A stretch of DNA of 12,469 bases from Ruminococcus sp. UBA3767 (GTDB lineage Bacteria; Bacillota; Clostridia; Oscillospirales; Ruminococcaceae). Below are positions 11,142-12,469 of this stretch, piece after piece (position 1 is the stretch's first letter; every line of letters begins with the position of its first letter). The notes under the pieces are model-generated. The model did no database searches and was not told the origin of the DNA. It worked only from the letters and a program-made list of their open reading frames with translations. Both the position numbers and the translations under genes were made by a program. The stretch covers positions 1-12,469 of the forward strand of contig DFFV01000041.1 in NCBI GenBank assembly GCA_002371625.1, read 5' to 3'.

Positions 11142-12469
11142 TTATTCTATGAATGACTTCATTCCACGTTCACGGCGGAAATCAAGGAACTCCTCATAAG
11201 TTCCCATTCGGTCAAGGCAGCCCTCGGGAGTGATCTCGATGACTCTGTTGGCAACAGTCTGGGCTATCTCGTGGTCGTGCGTTGCAAATATAACAACGCC
11301 CTTGAAGTCGGAAAGTCCGTTGTTTACGGCAGTGATGGATTCAAGGTCGAGGTGGTTGGTAGGCCTGTCAAGGATAAGCACGTTTGAGCCGAAAAGCATC
11401 ATGCGTGAGAACATACACCTTACCTTTTCGCCGCCCGAGAGGACTTTGACGGGCTTGTATATCTCATCGCCCGAGAAAAGCATTTTACCAAGGAACCCAC
11501 GCAGATATGTGTCGGTTATCTCCGAGCGTGAATACTGACGCAGCCAGTCAACGATGGTGGTGTCGTTATCGTTGAAGTAGCTTGAATTGTCGATAGGGAA
11601 GTAGGAACGAGAGGTGGAAATGCCCCACTTGATGCTGCCCTCGTCCGGTTCTTCCTCCTCGGCGAGAATTTTGAAAAGCATGGTTATAGCCTGCTCGGAT
11701 TCACCTATAAATGCGACCTTATCTGTTCTTGAAAGCGTGAATGACACGTTGTTGAGCAGCTTTACGCCGTCAACTGTCTTTGATATGCCGTTGACCTTCA
11801 GAACGTCCTTGCCAAGCTCCCTGTCCATAGTAAAGCCGATGTAGGGATACTTTCTCGACGAAGCGGGAAGTTCCTCAACGGTGAGCTTGTCAAGCAGCTT
11901 TCTTCTTGAAGTCGCCTGCTTGGACTTTGACTTGTTGGCGGAAAAGCGCTGGATAAATTCCTGCAGTTCTTTTATCTTTTCTTCGGTCTTTTTGTTCTGG
12001 TTGTTTATCATTCTCTGCATCAGCTGTGAGGATTCGTACCAGAACTCGTAGTTGCCGACGTACATTTTTATCTTTGTGTAGTCGATATCGACTATATGCG
12101 TGCAGACGTTGTTGAGGAAGTGTCTGTCGTGCGAAACAACAAGCACTGTGCCGAAATAATCCGAAAGGAAATCCTCCAGCCAGCTGATAGCGTCGATGTC
12201 GAGGTGGTTGGTAGGCTCATCGAGCATGATAATATCGGGGTTGCCGAAAAGCGCTTGTGCAAGCAGCACCTTGACCTTTTCGTTACCGCTGAGGGTGGAC
12301 ATCTGCGAATAGAGGATATCCTCGGGCAGACCCAAGCCTTGTATCAATTTAGAAGCGTCCGCCTCAGCCTCCCAGCCGTTAAGCTCGGCAAATTCGCTTT
12401 CAAGCACACCTGCACGCTCGCCGTCCTCCTCGGAGAAATCCTCCTTGGCGTAAAGTGCGTCCTTTTCCT
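11142..12469 (-). CDS. ABC-F family ATPase, YkpA/YbiT-like, 5' end outside window; second ATP site degenerate
   Basis: This soluble ribosome-associated ATPase lacks membrane domains. Seen from its open 5' end, it has the end of NBD1 (LSGNEK signature, then IMLDEPTNHLD Walker B and SHDRHF switch), a linker rich in Lys and Glu with RFSANKSKSKQATSRRKLLDKL as in YkpA/YbiT proteins, and NBD2 (LSGGEKVR signature, ATHDHEIA switch, ITPEG tail). Walker A of NBD1 is outside the window. In NBD2 the Walker A is GESEQAITM, so the position of the essential Lys is Ile (codon at 11685-11687). The Walker B is LDRPTNHLD, with Arg in place of the catalytic Glu (codon at 11364-11366). This points to an NBD2 that cannot hydrolyse ATP normally. 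The frame is open to the edge, so the GTG at 12407 is an internal valine. It leads a likely operon with the acetyltransferase. Confidence 0.93.
   Translation of the reverse strand, partial: EKDALYAKEDFSEEDGERAGVLESEFAELNGWEAEADASKLIQGLGLPEDILYSQMSTLSGNEKVKVLLAQALFGNPDIIMLDEPTNHLDIDAISWLEDFLSDYFGTVLVVSHDRHFLNNVCTHIVDIDYTKIKMYVGNYEFWYESSQLMQRMINNQNKKTEEKIKELQEFIQRFSANKSKSKQATSRRKLLDKLTVEELPASSRKYPYIGFTMDRELGKDVLKVNGISKTVDGVKLLNNVSFTLSRTDKVAFIGESEQAITMLFKILAEEEEPDEGSIKWGISTSRSYFPIDNSSYFNDNDTTIVDWLRQYSRSEITDTYLRGFLGKMLFSGDEIYKPVKVLSGGEKVRCMFSRMMLFGSNVLILDRPTNHLDLESITAVNNGLSDFKGVVIFATHDHEIAQTVANRVIEITPEGCLDRMGTYEEFLDFRRERGMKSFIE

Noticed and set aside
11142..12407. ABC-F protein as a complete gene starting with GTG at 12407
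   Set aside because: The same frame is open from 12408 to the window edge and encodes continuing family sequence, so the true start lies outside.
10650..12469. Antibiotic-resistance cassette (ABC-F plus acetyltransferase)
   Set aside because: The ABC-F looks like a housekeeping YkpA/YbiT type with a degenerate second site, and the acetyltransferase has no aminoglycoside- or streptothricin-type signature.
1..12469. CRISPR array, tRNA, rRNA or mobile element
   Set aside because: No regularly spaced direct repeats, no cloverleaf or rRNA signature, no terminal inverted repeats and no transposase or integrase frame were seen.

Overview
The window looks like a chromosomal segment of a Gram-positive, low-to-medium GC anaerobe of the Clostridia, most likely a Ruminococcus-like member of the Oscillospiraceae. 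The reasons are consensus sigma-A promoters with 17-bp spacers, strong AGGAGG ribosome binding sites, lipoprotein signal peptides ending in a lipobox Cys, a Bacillus/Clostridium-type OhrR regulator, and the style of the purB and ABC-F proteins. The genus is an inference from sequence character, not from a search. There are no rRNA or tRNA genes, CRISPR arrays, insertion sequences or integrases, and no gene-free stretch longer than about 210 bases.

Layout. Bases 1-1703 (minus) hold a DUF3592-type membrane protein, a four-helix membrane protein and the N-terminal 260 codons of an O-acetylhomoserine sulfhydrylase (metY-like), closely spaced as if co-transcribed. Bases 1788-3957 (minus) are a purB operon: promoter, adenylosuccinate lyase, and an unrecognised 206-residue protein joined by an ATGA overlap, closed by a probable terminator. 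Bases 3984-5365 hold a divergent pair: an AT-rich gene for a zinc-ribbon membrane protein (minus) and a small XRE-family repressor (plus). Two 18-bp inverted repeats bracket the membrane-protein promoter. Bases 5383-7296 (plus) are an operon with a perfect consensus promoter: a cytidylate-kinase-like protein, a YbaK/EbsC-type aminoacyl-tRNA deacylase and a cyclophilin-type lipoprotein. A half-site resembling the XRE operator overlaps its -10 box. Bases 7316-8922 (minus) are three consecutive small lipoproteins, two of them clear tandem paralogues. Bases 8926-10630 (plus) are a four-gene redox operon. Bases 10650-12469 (minus) hold an ABC-F ATPase (5' end outside the window) followed by a GNAT acetyltransferase.

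The most coherent system is the redox operon: thiol peroxidase of the glutathione-peroxidase family, OhrR/MarR peroxide sensor, a tiny six-cysteine protein resembling the ferredoxin:thioredoxin reductase catalytic chain, and thioredoxin. Read together it suggests a self-regulated pathway in which low-potential electrons pass from ferredoxin through an Fe-S disulfide reductase to thioredoxin and on to the peroxidase, with the operon de-repressed when OhrR is oxidised. An OhrR-like operator overlaps the -10 box.

The other items most worth attention are the operator architecture of the XRE/zinc-ribbon pair, which looks compositionally foreign, and the ABC-F protein, whose second nucleotide site lacks both the Walker A lysine and the Walker B glutamate.
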